From the NCBI RefSeq assembly GCF_000336555.1, contig NZ_KB375281.1, forward strand, positions 1 through 64,000: 64,000 nt of DNA, given 5' to 3'. The stretch is from Afipia clevelandensis ATCC 49720 (GTDB lineage Bacteria; Pseudomonadota; Alphaproteobacteria; Rhizobiales; Xanthobacteraceae). A program made the position numbers and the translations under genes. Of this stretch, positions 1 through 9,114 are shown in pieces. Numbering within the stretch: position 1 is the stretch's first letter; each line of letters begins with the position of its first letter. The notes under the pieces are model-generated. The model did no database searches. It was not told where the DNA came from and saw only the letters and a program-made list of their open reading frames with translations.

Positions 1-3000
1 CGATTCCGCCGGTCTCGGCGGAAGCGGAGGCAACGGCGGCGAGGGCGGTCACGCCAGCGCGGTTGCGGTCACGCTCAACGGGTCCGTCAGAACCAGCGGT
101 TCAGACGCAAACGGCATCAGCGCAGTGAGCCGCGGCGGCGCGGGCGGATCGGCAGGCGATTGCGCCGGAATTTATTGCGGATCGAGCAGCGGCGGCGGCG
201 CGGCCTACGGCTCCAGTGTCAATGTCACGACGCTGTCCGGCTCGGCCATCGAAACCTTCGGCACCTATTCCAACGGCATTTACGCTGCGAGCATCGGCGG
301 GTTTGCCGGGAGCGGCGGCAGTTCGTATGGCGTTGTCGCGTTCGGCAGCAGTGGCGCCAGCGCCGGTGATGGCGGCACGGTTACGGTCAACAATGCCGGC
401 TCGATCACGACACATTCGGCAAGATCGTACGGCATCTTCGCACAGAGCATCGGCGGAGGCGGCGGCGGTGGCGGCAGTTCCGGCGGCCTTGTGTCGCTCG
501 GCGGCAGCGGATCGAGCGGCGGCAATGGCGGCAATGTCTCGGTGACCAACAGCGGCGCCATCACCACCAGCGCCGCGAATTCGATTGCGATTTTTGCCCA
601 GAGCGTCGGCGGCAGCGGCGGCGATGGCGGAAACTCGGGCGGGCTTGTTTCATTGGGCGGCAACGGTGCATCCACCACCCCCGGCGGCATCGTCACGGTG
701 AGCAATACGGGCACTCTCAGCACTCAGGGCGCGGATTCGCAGGGTATTCTTGCGCAGAGCATCGGCGGGGGCGGCGGCAATGGCGGAACGTCGAGCGGCA
801 CCTTTTCCTTCGGCGGCACCGCCGGCGGCGGCGGGAACGGCGGCAACGTCACCGTGAGCAATGGCGGCTCCATCACGACGCTCGGCGTGAATTCGATCGG
901 CATTCAGGCCCAGAGCGTGGGCGGCGGCGGCGGCAACGTCGTGTCGGGAGGCATTGGACTTTCGATTTCGGTGGGCGGCAACGGTGCATCGTCCGGCAAC
1001 GGAGGCGCCATCACTATCGACAACTACGGTGCGATCCGCACGAATGGTGCGATTGCCCTTGGCATCTTTGCACAGAGCATCGGTGGCGGCGGGGGCAACG
1101 GCGGCACCTCCGGAAGCTACGGCCTCGGTGCACCGGTGGGAATCGGCGTTGGCGGCGGCGGCGGCTCGAGCGGTGACGGCGGCGATATCACGATCACCAA
1201 TCGTTCGACCGGCACGATCACAACCACGGGCGCTGGATCGACCGCGATTTTCGCTCAAAGCGTCGGCGGTGGCGGCGGCAACGGCGGCGCGGCGCTGACC
1301 GTTTCCGGCACCGCGGGCGGCGGCACGGTTGCCGTGGGTGGCACGGGCGGCAACGGCGGTAACGGCGGCACTATCACGGTCACGAACGATGGCGCTATCA
1401 CCACAACGGGCATCAATTCGGTTGCGATCTTCGCGCAAAGCGTCGGCGGCGGTGGCGGCTCGGGCGGCTCGGCTATCGCGGCGACGATCGGCGCCGTGGT
1501 TCCGATCGGTGGCGGAAGCGGTTCGATCGGACGTGGCGGCGATGTGACCGTCACCAACACGTCGACCGGAACGATCATCATGACAGGCGCGGGCTCTGTG
1601 GGACTGTTCGCACAGAGTGTCGGTGGCGGCGGCGGCATCGCAACCGCGGACAGCGCCGCGACCTTTGCGCTTCAGGCGCAGGGCAACGGCAATGGCGGCA
1701 CAGTGAGCGTTGTCAATCACGGGTCCATCATCATGACGGGCGATAATGCTGCTGGCGTCTTCGTGCAGAGTGTCGGTGGCGGCGGCGGTGTCGTCGGAAA
1801 GTCAGGCGATCTGCTCGGCCTCGATCCGATGTTCCAGGGCACGGCGGGCGGCACGGGCACCGGCGCGAGCGTGTCGCTGATTCAGGACCGCGATGTTGCG
1901 GCCATTGGCCTGAACTCGGTCGCTTTGTTGCTGCAGAGCGCGGGCGGCACGGGCAATGGCAACATCGACCTGACCGTAACAGCCGGCACAACGATTACCG
2001 GCGGCAGCGGCACCGGTGCCGGTGTCGGGTTCCTTGACGGTGTGACCAACACCCTGACCAACTACGGGACAATCACGTCGATCAACCAGATCGCGGGTAA
2101 TGCGATGACAGCGACCGGCGGCAACGACACGGTCGATAACTACGGCATTATGACCGGCTCGGTAGACCTCGGCGCGGGTCTCAATGCGATCAACAACAAG
2201 GCGGCTGCACTCTTCAACATGGGCGCCAATGTCATGGTCGGCACCGGAAATGTCTTCACCAATGACGGAACGATGTCGCCGGGCGCAATCAACAACGTCT
2301 TCACCAGCGCGGTCACCGGAAAAATCGTTCAATCGTCCGGGGCGTCCTATCAGCTCGATCTCGATTTCGGGCCGAGTACTGCGGACCGGATCAATGCGAC
2401 GGGCACAGGTTCGATTTCCGGAAAAGTCGCCATCAATTTCCTGAACAAGTATCTCGTGCTGCCCGGCGACCATCAGATGACGATTGTCTCTGCGGCTGGC
2501 GGCGTTGCCCATCCGGGATTGAGCCTCAACGTGGCGCCGTCAGCAATTGTCTCTTATGGGCTGATGTATCCGAACCCCAACGACATTGTGCTCGGTTACA
2601 GCGTTACGTTCAATCCGGTCGGTCTTCCGCCGCAGTTTGCTTCCATCGGCAACGCCATCAACGCGATCCAGACCGCGCGCAGTTCGCCAGGGTTTGCGCC
2701 GATTGCATCCGCGTTGTTCGACTTGCCGGATCAGAAGTCGCTGTCGACGTTCTACAATGCAGTGGGTGGCGGTGGCGCGGCCGCCGTGCAGCAAGCCGCG
2801 TTTACGGCCGGTACAGCCTTCACGTCGGCCATGTTCGATCAGGTCGGATCGTGGGTCGCAGGAGCAGCAGGCGGCAATGGTGTCGTTTTCGATGACAGGG
2901 CGCTGGCGTATGCGGCCGTATCGCCCGCGGACGTTATTGCCAATTCGGCTTTCCGAACGCCTGCGCCTCTCGCATTCTCCGATCGCTGGCGGGCGTGGGG

Positions 3001-3838
3001 CGCGCCGTTCGGCTCAAGGCAAACAATCGACGGCAACACAACGCTCGGAACGCCGGGCGCGGCCATAACCAGTGTCGGCGGCGGCTTCGGCGTTGAACGG
3101 CAATTCGGCGACAACGCGGTTTTCGGATTCAGCGCAGGCGGCAGCGGCGCGACCTACTCCGTGCCCGATCGCTCGACCAATGGCCGTACCGAAGGCGGGC
3201 ATCTGGGCGTCTACGGCGCCTATCGTGACGGTCCATGGTATCTCAGCGGCAGCGTGGCTTATGGCCGGTTTGATAACAGCACAACGCGGTCGATCAACGC
3301 AGCCGGATTGCCGAGCGAATTCGTCATGGGGCGATTTGCCAGCGATCAGCTCTCCGGACGCCTCGAACTCGGATGGCGGCAGACCATTGGCCGTTTCGCG
3401 TTCACGCCCTTCGCGGCGATGCAATTCGCAAGTACATGGCAGCGCGGCTACACCGAGACGCCGGTTTACGGGAGCCCGGCCAGCCTGCTCGGGCTGACCT
3501 ATCAGGCGCAGGCGACGACGTCCTTGCCGTCGTCGCTCGGCCTGCAATTCGACAGCAAGTTCATGCTTGAGAACGGGATGACCTTCGCGCCTTATCTGCG
3601 CGCCGCCTGGGTTCATGACTTCATGCCGGACAGACACATTACTGCGTCGTTTAATGTTGCACCGGGTTTTCTGTTCAGCACGGTAGGGACGCCCGCTCTG
3701 GCGGATTCGGCTCAGATCGTCATTGGAAGCGAACTCGCCATCGATCGTAAGTTATCGCTGTTCAGTTCGCTGGCGACACAGGTCGCCTCGCAAAGTCTGG
3801 CTTATTCAGGAATGGCCGGTATGAAGGTTGCGTGGTAA
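1..3838 (+). CDS. Autotransporter, Gly-rich passenger and C-terminal beta-barrel (5' partial)
   Basis: The reading frame is open from base 2, so the gene starts outside the window; the first internal start codon is a GTG at 125, but the same repeat pattern continues upstream of it. The passenger is built of about eleven degenerate Gly/Asn/Ser-rich units, each containing a form of AQSVGGGGG followed by a beta-strand block such as VTVTNxGxITTxG, as in a right-handed beta-helix. From about 2960 to the end the sequence becomes aromatic-rich with alternating strands, typical of the type V autotransporter beta-domain that inserts in the outer membrane and exports the passenger. It ends in KVAW rather than the usual terminal Phe. 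Likely surface adhesin or matrix protein; the ligand is unknown. A gap of 41 nt separates it from the IalB-family gene. Confidence 0.85.
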   Translation, partial: DSAGLGGSGGNGGEGGHASAVAVTLNGSVRTSGSDANGISAVSRGGAGGSAGDCAGIYCGSSSGGGAAYGSSVNVTTLSGSAIETFGTYSNGIYAASIGGFAGSGGSSYGVVAFGSSGASAGDGGTVTVNNAGSITTHSARSYGIFAQSIGGGGGGGGSSGGLVSLGGSGSSGGNGGNVSVTNSGAITTSAANSIAIFAQSVGGSGGDGGNSGGLVSLGGNGASTTPGGIVTVSNTGTLSTQGADSQGILAQSIGGGGGNGGTSSGTFSFGGTAGGGGNGGNVTVSNGGSITTLGVNSIGIQAQSVGGGGGNVVSGGIGLSISVGGNGASSGNGGAITIDNYGAIRTNGAIALGIFAQSIGGGGGNGGTSGSYGLGAPVGIGVGGGGGSSGDGGDITITNRSTGTITTTGAGSTAIFAQSVGGGGGNGGAALTVSGTAGGGTVAVGGTGGNGGNGGTITVTNDGAITTTGINSVAIFAQSVGGGGGSGGSAIAATIGAVVPIGGGSGSIGRGGDVTVTNTSTGTIIMTGAGSVGLFAQSVGGGGGIATADSAATFALQAQGNGNGGTVSVVNHGSIIMTGDNAAGVFVQSVGGGGGVVGKSGDLLGLDPMFQGTAGGTGTGASVSLIQDRDVAAIGLNSVALLLQSAGGTGNGNIDLTVTAGTTITGGSGTGAGVGFLDGVTNTLTNYGTITSINQIAGNAMTATGGNDTVDNYGIMTGSVDLGAGLNAINNKAAALFNMGANVMVGTGNVFTNDGTMSPGAINNVFTSAVTGKIVQSSGASYQLDLDFGPSTADRINATGTGSISGKVAINFLNKYLVLPGDHQMTIVSAAGGVAHPGLSLNVAPSAIVSYGLMYPNPNDIVLGYSVTFNPVGLPPQFASIGNAINAIQTARSSPGFAPIASALFDLPDQKSLSTFYNAVGGGGAAAVQQAAFTAGTAFTSAMFDQVGSWVAGAAGGNGVVFDDRALAYAAVSPADVIANSAFRTPAPLAFSDRWRAWGAPFGSRQTIDGNTTLGTPGAAITSVGGGFGVERQFGDNAVFGFSAGGSGATYSVPDRSTNGRTEGGHLGVYGAYRDGPWYLSGSVAYGRFDNSTTRSINAAGLPSEFVMGRFASDQLSGRLELGWRQTIGRFAFTPFAAMQFASTWQRGYTETPVYGSPASLLGLTYQAQATTSLPSSLGLQFDSKFMLENGMTFAPYLRAAWVHDFMPDRHITASFNVAPGFLFSTVGTPALADSAQIVIGSELAIDRKLSLFSSLATQVASQSLAYSGMAGMKVAW
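290..1960 (+). repeat. Degenerate in-frame tandem repeats of the autotransporter passenger
   Basis: About eleven copies of a unit of roughly 45-65 codons, recognisable by AQSI/AQSV followed by GGGGG (for example near 440, 600, 750, 910, 1075, 1255, 1435, 1610 and 1765). DNA identity between copies is moderate and unit length varies, so these are old protein repeats rather than a recent satellite expansion. Confidence 0.8.
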
Positions 3839-3879
3839 CCATGCGCCGTGGCTGCGACAGAACATCCGGCGGGGAGATC

Positions 3880-4470
3880 ATGAGCAAAGTAGCGCGAGCG
3901 TTCTTTCTGATGTCGGGCATTGTCGCAATGGCTCTGCCGGTTACGGTCAAGGCCCAGCAGCCGCAGCACAAGCAGGTCAAATCGGCACCGAAAGCAGCAG
4001 CTCCGGCTGCTGCATCGGGCAACACCGCACAGGCCGCACCCGCCGATGGCCACGCGCCGCCGCAACCGGTCTGGACCTCGCGTTGTTCCAGCGAGGGCAG
4101 GAAGGCCGCGTTGCTGTGCGAGATCGAACAGAGCCTGTTCATCACCAAGACCGGTCAACTGGTTGCGTCCGTGAACGTCAAGCTCCCGCCCGAAACACGT
4201 CAGCCGGTGATGATGATCCAGCTTCCGGTCGGGTTGTTTCTGCCGGGCGGCGTCAATCTGCAGATTGACGAGAGCAAGCCGCAGGCACTTGTAATTCAGA
4301 CCTGCGACCTGAAGGGATGCTATGCCGCGACGACCGTTTCGCCGGAATTGCTGGGCGCGATGAAGGGCGGGAAGCGGCTGTTGGTGACCTTTCAGAATCT
4401 CAACAAGGAAAACGTCAATCTTGCTTTCGTGCTTTCCGGCTTTGCGGAAGGCTACGACAAGATCAACTAG
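3880..4470 (+). CDS. IalB-family (invasion-associated locus B) exported protein
   Basis: A 196-residue protein with an N-terminal signal peptide (residues 1 to about 25, hydrophobic core then VKA followed by QQ) and an Ala/Gln/Pro-rich linker. The body has the IalB-family pattern: a W-x3-C-x9-C pair near the start, then CDLKGCYAATTVS near residue 150 and the closing motif LLVTFQNLNKENVNLAFVLSGF. IalB was named in Bartonella, but the family is widespread in free-living alphaproteobacteria, where its role is unsettled; expected location is the periplasm or envelope. I chose ATG 3880 because it begins the signal peptide and has GGGGAG just upstream, though the spacing is short; a frame-matched start at 3832 would overlap the autotransporter stop. 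Possibly co-transcribed with it. Confidence 0.8.
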   Translation: MSKVARAFFLMSGIVAMALPVTVKAQQPQHKQVKSAPKAAAPAAASGNTAQAAPADGHAPPQPVWTSRCSSEGRKAALLCEIEQSLFITKTGQLVASVNVKLPPETRQPVMMIQLPVGLFLPGGVNLQIDESKPQALVIQTCDLKGCYAATTVSPELLGAMKGGKRLLVTFQNLNKENVNLAFVLSGFAEGYDKIN

Positions 4471-4482
4471 CTTGCGGGAACG

Positions 4483-4513
4483 CGCGCGGGTGGTATCGAC
4501 CAGAAGCCGCGCG
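4483..4513. terminator. GC-rich inverted repeat between convergent genes
   Basis: CGCGCGG (4483-4489) pairs with CCGCGCG (4507-4513) around a 17-nt loop, in the gap between the IalB-family gene and the convergent marR-type gene. There is no T-run on either side, so it is at best a weak or Rho-assisted terminator. Confidence 0.3.
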
Positions 4514-4552
4514 TGATCGTTCGCGTTCAGCGGTCACTACGGCGCGATGCGA

Positions 4553-5203
4553 TTAACGGGCCGCGCTTTTCCGCCGGCGCGCGGCCGGTGTTGCAGGTGC
4601 CGAGGTGGCGGTCGCGTCGTTGTCAATCGTTCCGGCGAGGTGTTCCGCCAGCTTGACGGCGTGATCGCCGCCAGCGGCGAGCCGGGCAAGCAGTTGCGAT
4701 AAGAGCTTGAACTCCTCGCGGCTCAACGATCCGAACAGCGCATCGTTGACCGGCCGTTGGAACGCAGCGAGGCGTTTCAAGCGATCGAGGCCTTCCCGCG
4801 TGGCGGTCAATTGCACGCGGCGGCCGTCGTTTGGATGGACGCTCTTTTCGATCAGGCCACTGGAAACCAGTTTGTTCACTTCGATCGTGACAAACGCGCC
4901 GCTCAGATACAGCCGCGCGGCGATCTGGTTGATTCCCATCGGCTCCTTGTCCGTCGAATGCGCGACGGCGATCAGGATCAGATACTGGGTCGGCGACAGG
5001 TCGACGTAGCTCGCGAATTGCGCGCGCGCCGCCTCCAGGCTGCGGCCAAAGGCAAAGTAATCGTACAGAAGGCCGCGCAGCGTGCGGTCGCTGTCGCCGT
5101 CGAGCAATTCAGGTTTCGACGCCGTCAACAGTACGTCAAGCACCGCAAGCCTCTCATTCTCTTTGATTTCCATAACCGTACCACAGTGCGTCAAACAAGC
5201 CAC
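4553..5203 (-). CDS. MarR-family transcriptional regulator
   Basis: A 216-residue protein if the GTG at 5203 is used, or 206 if the ATG at 5173 is used; neither has a convincing ribosome site, and 5173 gives a more normal N-terminus (MEIKENERL). The central part is a winged helix-turn-helix of the MarR type: SPTQYLILIAVAH, then MGINQIAARLYLSGAFVTIEVNKL as the recognition region, then the wing HPNDGRRVQLTATREG. The Ala/Arg-rich tail is extra. It is transcribed away from the flavin reductase/monooxygenase operon, and a perfect inverted repeat lies in the shared 100-bp gap. By analogy with MarR regulators of aromatic catabolism, it is inferred to repress that operon until the substrate or a metabolite binds. 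Confidence 0.88.
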   Translation of the reverse strand: MACLTHCGTVMEIKENERLAVLDVLLTASKPELLDGDSDRTLRGLLYDYFAFGRSLEAARAQFASYVDLSPTQYLILIAVAHSTDKEPMGINQIAARLYLSGAFVTIEVNKLVSSGLIEKSVHPNDGRRVQLTATREGLDRLKRLAAFQRPVNDALFGSLSREEFKLLSQLLARLAAGGDHAVKLAEHLAGTIDNDATATSAPATPAARRRKSAAR

Positions 5204-5223
5204 GGCCGCCTTGACGGATTCGG

Positions 5224-5256
5224 TTGACAGTGCGTAATAGCTTTGTCATAAAGCTA
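5224..5256 (+). promoter_or_regulatory. Promoter and MarR operator candidate in divergent gap
   Basis: TTGACA (5224-5229) is a perfect -35 box, and a weak -10 (CATAAA, 5247-5252) follows at 17 nt. A perfect 7-bp inverted repeat with a 5-bp spacer, TAGCTTTGTCATAAAGCTA (5238-5256), overlaps that -10. MarR dimers bind palindromes of this size, so this is the best operator candidate for the neighbouring regulator, placed to block transcription of the flavin reductase operon. Confidence 0.6.
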
Positions 5257-5303
5257 AATAACAAAGATAAAAAGGGTTGGGATCGTCAAATGTCGGGTGC
5301 TTC

Positions 5304-5822
5304 ATGGACGGCCGTGCTTTCAGACAGTCTCTTGGGGAATTTGCCACCGGGGTTGCGGTTGTAACCGCGCGCGGGAAGGGCGGCGAGCTTGTCGGCATGA
5401 CCATGAGTTCGTTCAACTCGGTCTCGGTCGATCCGCCTCTCGTGCTTTTCAGTGTCGACCGAAAGGCTCTGAGCCTCCCGGCCATGCAGGAAGCCAAGGG
5501 CTTTGCGGTCAATGTGCTGGCCCGCCAGCAGGAAAACGTTTCCAACCAGTTTGCGCGCGCCCTGGCCAACAAGTGGGATCAGGTGAAGACCAGCGTCGGC
5601 CATGCCGAAGCACCCCTGATTTCCGGCGCACTCGCGCACTTCGAGTGTGAGCCTTACGCAAGTTACGACGGTGGCGATCATGTCATTTTCGTCGTCCGCG
5701 TCGTCCGCCACACCGTTCATTCCGATGCGCCTGCGCCGCTGATCTTCTTTCGCGGCCGATACCGCGACCTCGTCGACGAAACCGAACGCGAGCCGACCTG
5801 GCCGCTGCCCATTCACTATTGA
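5304..5822 (+). CDS. Flavin reductase, FMN-binding split-barrel family
   Basis: A 172-residue protein of the HpaC-like flavin reductase family. It opens with FRQSLGEFATGVAVVTA, followed by GMTMSSFNSVSVDPPLVLFSVDRKALS, the flavin-binding core of the family, then GFAVNVLARQQENVSNQFA. Such enzymes use NAD(P)H to make free reduced FMN or FAD and pass it by diffusion to a partner oxygenase. The partner is almost certainly the HpaB-family protein 19 nt downstream, giving a two-component monooxygenase. ATG 5304 starts the conserved region; a TTG at 5277 in the same frame would add nine unconserved residues. First gene of the operon behind the MarR-type operator. Confidence 0.9.
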   Translation: MDGRAFRQSLGEFATGVAVVTARGKGGELVGMTMSSFNSVSVDPPLVLFSVDRKALSLPAMQEAKGFAVNVLARQQENVSNQFARALANKWDQVKTSVGHAEAPLISGALAHFECEPYASYDGGDHVIFVVRVVRHTVHSDAPAPLIFFRGRYRDLVDETEREPTWPLPIHY

Positions 5823-5841
5823 TTTCACCGGAGGATTGATG

Positions 5842-7314
5842 ATGCGCTCTGCAAAGGACTATCTGTCGAGCCTGAACGATGGCCGCACGATCTACATCAA
5901 TGGGTCTGCGGTGGACGATGTCACGACGCATCACGCATTCCGTAACGTCGCGACCTCGATGGCGGGCCTGTTCGATTTCGCAAGCGCGCCGGCCAACCAG
6001 GAACTGATGACGTTCGACAACGACGGCGCGCGGGCAAATCGCATCTGGCAGTTGCCGACGTCCTACGCGGAACTGGTCGAGCGGCGCAAGGCGCTCGAAG
6101 CATGGGCGTCGCTCCATGGCGGCTTCATGGGCCGCGCTCCGGATCACGTCGCATCCTGTATCTCCGGACTTTACATGGGTCTCGATGTGTTCAAGGCATA
6201 TGATCCGGCGCGCGCCGGAGCGCTCGAATCCTACTATCGCTACGCTCGCGATAACGACCTCTATTTGACCTATGTCATCATCAATCCGCAGGCGGACCGC
6301 TCGAAGGGCGCGGCGGAGCAGGCCGATCCGTTCCTGACGGCCGGCGTTGTCGACAAGGACGCGGAAGGAATCACCATCCGCGGCGCCAAGATGCTCGCCA
6401 CCGGCGGCGTCGTTGCGGACGAGGTGTTCGTCACGACGATCCAGCCGATGCGTCCGGGTGAAGAGCGCTACGCGATGTCCTTCGCCATTCCGATGAACAC
6501 CAAGGGCCTCAAGATGCTCTCGCGCAAATCCTACGAGGATGCTGCCGGAGCTGTTTTCGACAACCCGCTCTCAAGCCGCTTCGACGAGAACGACTCGGTA
6601 CTCTATTTCGATGACGTGAAGGTTCCGTGGGATCGCGTGTTCATCGAGGGCAATGTCGAGATGTGCCAGAAGCAGTTCCATGCGACGCCGTGCCATGTCT
6701 ATCAGAACTATCAGGCGATGGTCCGTTTGAGCGTGAAGCTCAAGTTCCTGGCGGGCCTCGCGCATCGTACCGCCGAGATGAACGGCGTGACGCAATTTCC
6801 GCAGGTGCGCGAAATGCTCGGACAGCTTGCGGCGGAGACCGGGATGGTCGACGCGCTTGTGGCCGCGATGGAAGCCAAAGGCGCGCATATCGGTCCGTAC
6901 TTTATTCCGCACCGTCACACCCTGTATGCGGCCCAGGTTCTGACCCAGCAACTCTATTCCCACATCGTGAATACGCTGCGCGAGCTGGCCGGGGGCGGCA
7001 TGATCATGCTGCCGTCGTCGATCGCGGATTTCGCGAATCCCGAGATTGCGAGCCTGATTGAGAAGACGCAGCAGTCGCCGAAGGCGAATTCGCACGACCG
7101 CGTGAAGTTCTACAAGCTCGCCTGGGATGCTGTCGGATCCGAGTTCGGATCGCGGCATCAGCAGTACGAAATGTTCTATGCCGGCGCGACCTTCGTCACC
7201 AAGGGCCACTCCTACCGCACCTATGATTGGGCGGGCTCGGATGCGCTCGTGCAGCGGATGCTCGACTCCTATGACATGAGCGGTGGAATCGTCTCTCCAA
7301 GCAAAGCTGCCTGA
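5842..7314 (+). CDS. HpaB-family flavin-dependent monooxygenase, oxygenase component
   Basis: About 490 residues, the usual length of the 4-hydroxyphenylacetate 3-hydroxylase oxygenase family. The N-terminus RSAKDYLSSLNDGRTIYINGSAVDDVTTHHAFRNV (given in pieces: SLNDGR, then DDVTTHHAF) is family-typical, as are ISGLYMGLDVF, the flavin/substrate-loop motif NPQADRSK, and ITIRGAKMLATGG. The C-terminal helical domain holds the acyl-CoA-dehydrogenase-like fold region with GGGMIMLPSS. The family hydroxylates phenols and also chlorophenols and some heterocycles, so the substrate cannot be named. GGAGGA at 5830-5835 favours ATG 5842 (6-nt gap) over ATG 5839. It works with the upstream flavin reductase. 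Confidence 0.88.
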   Translation: MRSAKDYLSSLNDGRTIYINGSAVDDVTTHHAFRNVATSMAGLFDFASAPANQELMTFDNDGARANRIWQLPTSYAELVERRKALEAWASLHGGFMGRAPDHVASCISGLYMGLDVFKAYDPARAGALESYYRYARDNDLYLTYVIINPQADRSKGAAEQADPFLTAGVVDKDAEGITIRGAKMLATGGVVADEVFVTTIQPMRPGEERYAMSFAIPMNTKGLKMLSRKSYEDAAGAVFDNPLSSRFDENDSVLYFDDVKVPWDRVFIEGNVEMCQKQFHATPCHVYQNYQAMVRLSVKLKFLAGLAHRTAEMNGVTQFPQVREMLGQLAAETGMVDALVAAMEAKGAHIGPYFIPHRHTLYAAQVLTQQLYSHIVNTLRELAGGGMIMLPSSIADFANPEIASLIEKTQQSPKANSHDRVKFYKLAWDAVGSEFGSRHQQYEMFYAGATFVTKGHSYRTYDWAGSDALVQRMLDSYDMSGGIVSPSKAA

Positions 7315-7337
7315 CATATCGAAGAAGGAGATAGAAG

Positions 7338-7718
7338 ATGCCAGTAAACAAGAAGCACGATGAATTCTACACACTCGATATGAACTCCGGCTGGGAAGTC
7401 CCTGCGGGCTATCCGGCAGGCATTCAGCAGAAGATTCTTTCCGGCGGACTGGACGAAGAGAACAGGCGCGGCACGCGCACCCGGCTTCTCCGCTTCGAGC
7501 CCGGTGTCTATACGACGGCACCGTTTTCTCACGAGTACTGGGAAGAAGTGTATCTCGTCTCGGGTGACCTGATCGTTGGCAACGATGCGAAGGGCGAGGG
7601 CGGCAAGAGCTTTCCGCCGAACACCTATGCATGCCGTCCGCCTCACGCGCAGCACGGCCCGTTCAAGTCGGTGAATGGCTGCATGCTGATCGAAATTCAC
7701 TACTTCGATCCGGTCTGA
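7338..7718 (+). CDS. Cupin-domain protein
   Basis: A 126-residue single-domain protein with good ribosome site GAAGGAG ahead of ATG 7338. The cupin pattern is visible as RLLRFEPGVYTTAPFSHEYWEEVYLVSGDLIVG (metal-site His and the following E-E in the first cupin motif), then FPPNTYACRPPHAQHGPF with PPHAQHGP as the second motif carrying the last His. It resembles the ChrR/anti-sigma-type cupins and small metal-dependent isomerases or dioxygenases. Placed between the monooxygenase and the importer, it may act on the ring-hydroxylated product, for example as a ring-opening oxygenase or isomerase; this is inference from position only. Confidence 0.75.
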   Translation: MPVNKKHDEFYTLDMNSGWEVPAGYPAGIQQKILSGGLDEENRRGTRTRLLRFEPGVYTTAPFSHEYWEEVYLVSGDLIVGNDAKGEGGKSFPPNTYACRPPHAQHGPFKSVNGCMLIEIHYFDPV

Positions 7719-7775
7719 TCCAGCGGCACTACCAGAATTCCATAGCCAACAGCGCACCATAAGACGGGGGATGTC

Positions 7776-9071
7776 ATGAAAATCACCACTTGTATGTCTG
7801 CACTTGCACTGACTGCGGGCCTTGCCTTGTCCAGCCCGGTTGCCGCGCAGGAAAAGCCGGCCTCTGTCGGACTCGGCATTTTCACGTTCACGTCGGGTCC
7901 GGCCGCCGCTTACGGGATGCCAGGCAAGAATGCTGCCGAATTGATGATCGAGCAGATCAATGCCAAGGGCGGTTTCGGCGGCGTGCCGATCACGCCGACC
8001 TATGTCGATGAAGCCCAGGGCACCCAGGGCATCATCGCGGAATATCGCCGTCTCGCGGGCGATCCGAAGAACCAGGTGATGATGGCCGCGCTGTCGAGCG
8101 CCAACTGTCTTGCGCTGGCGCCGATTGCCGATCAGCTCGAAGTGCCGACCGTCGGCTGGAACTGCGATACGCATCAACTGCTGCTGGATGGCAAGAGCAA
8201 GTATGTGTTCCGCCCCAACGGCAACACCGTTCCGGAGTTCATCGCCTACGCGATCTATCTTCTTGCGAAGAAGCCGGACATCAAGACCGTTGCCATCATC
8301 AATCCCGATTATGCGTTCGGCCATGACGCGGCGAAGATCTTCAAGGCTGCGTTGCAGGCGCTGAAGCCGGACGTTCAGGTTGTCGCCGAGCTGTTCCCCA
8401 AGCTCGGCTCGCCGAATTATCAGACCGAAATTTCCCGTCTCGCCACTACGCGTCCCGATGTGATTTTTTCCAATCTCTGGGGCGCTGATCTTGAGAACTT
8501 CGTGCGTCAGGCCTCGCCGCGCGGCCTGTTCACCTCGAGCCAGGTCGTTCTGGCGCTCGGTGAAACCGTGCTTCAGCGCGTCGCACTTCCAGACGGCGTG
8601 ATCGTCGGTGTCCTTGGCGATGGCTGGTGGATGTCGCCGGACGCCAGAGCCAATGCGGAGACAAAGAAGTTTGCCGATGCCTACAAGGCGCGTTTCGGAG
8701 AATATCCGGTATTCCCGTCGATCAAGATGGCCAATACGCTTCTCTATGTTCAGGCGGCCTATAGCGCGGCCATGAAGAAGAACGGCGGCAAGTGGCCGAG
8801 CCGCGCCGAACTCGCGGAGGCGATGAAGGGCAGCACCGTCGCGACGCTGACCGGAACGACGAAGACACGCACAGACAATGACGGTGTGGTCGACCAGATC
8901 GTCGGCGTCACGGCGAAGTCTGCGGATCAGCCGTTCCCCGTGATCGGAGACATGGTTCGTTACAAGGGTGACGCCCTGATGCCAAAGGAAGGGCAGGATC
9001 CCATTGCATGGATTTCGACCCTGACGCCGGACTTCGCGAAGTCTCTGCCAAAGCCCGGAAGCTACAAGTAA
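7776..9071 (+). CDS. Liv-type ABC transporter substrate-binding protein
   Basis: A 431-residue periplasmic protein with a signal peptide of about 25 residues (ending SSPVAAQ) followed by the branched-chain amino acid binding fold (Peripla_BP_6): FTFTSGPAAAYGMPGKNAAELMIEQINAKGGFGGVPI, then the hinge-region segment KTVAIINPDYAFGHDAAKIFKAAL. GGGGGAT precedes ATG 7776. Liv-type receptors attached to catabolic genes bind many ligands other than amino acids, including aromatic acids and amides, so the ligand is presumably the substrate of the neighbouring enzymes. Followed by two permeases and two ATPases. Confidence 0.88.
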   Translation: MKITTCMSALALTAGLALSSPVAAQEKPASVGLGIFTFTSGPAAAYGMPGKNAAELMIEQINAKGGFGGVPITPTYVDEAQGTQGIIAEYRRLAGDPKNQVMMAALSSANCLALAPIADQLEVPTVGWNCDTHQLLLDGKSKYVFRPNGNTVPEFIAYAIYLLAKKPDIKTVAIINPDYAFGHDAAKIFKAALQALKPDVQVVAELFPKLGSPNYQTEISRLATTRPDVIFSNLWGADLENFVRQASPRGLFTSSQVVLALGETVLQRVALPDGVIVGVLGDGWWMSPDARANAETKKFADAYKARFGEYPVFPSIKMANTLLYVQAAYSAAMKKNGGKWPSRAELAEAMKGSTVATLTGTTKTRTDNDGVVDQIVGVTAKSADQPFPVIGDMVRYKGDALMPKEGQDPIAWISTLTPDFAKSLPKPGSYK

Positions 9072-9114
9072 TCGCGCTTGTCGCTTTGCCGCAGTCCATC
9101 TGACAGGTGCATGA

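Noticed and set aside
650-1720. Long open frames on the minus strand inside the autotransporter gene
   Set aside because: They are shadows produced by the high-GC repetitive passenger; protein composition is Ala/Arg/Asp-rich with no motif, and the plus frame continues into a clear beta-barrel.
290-1960. Regularly spaced repeats that could suggest a CRISPR array
   Set aside because: Units are in frame, vary in length and sequence, and encode Gly-rich protein repeats; there are no constant repeats with unique spacers.
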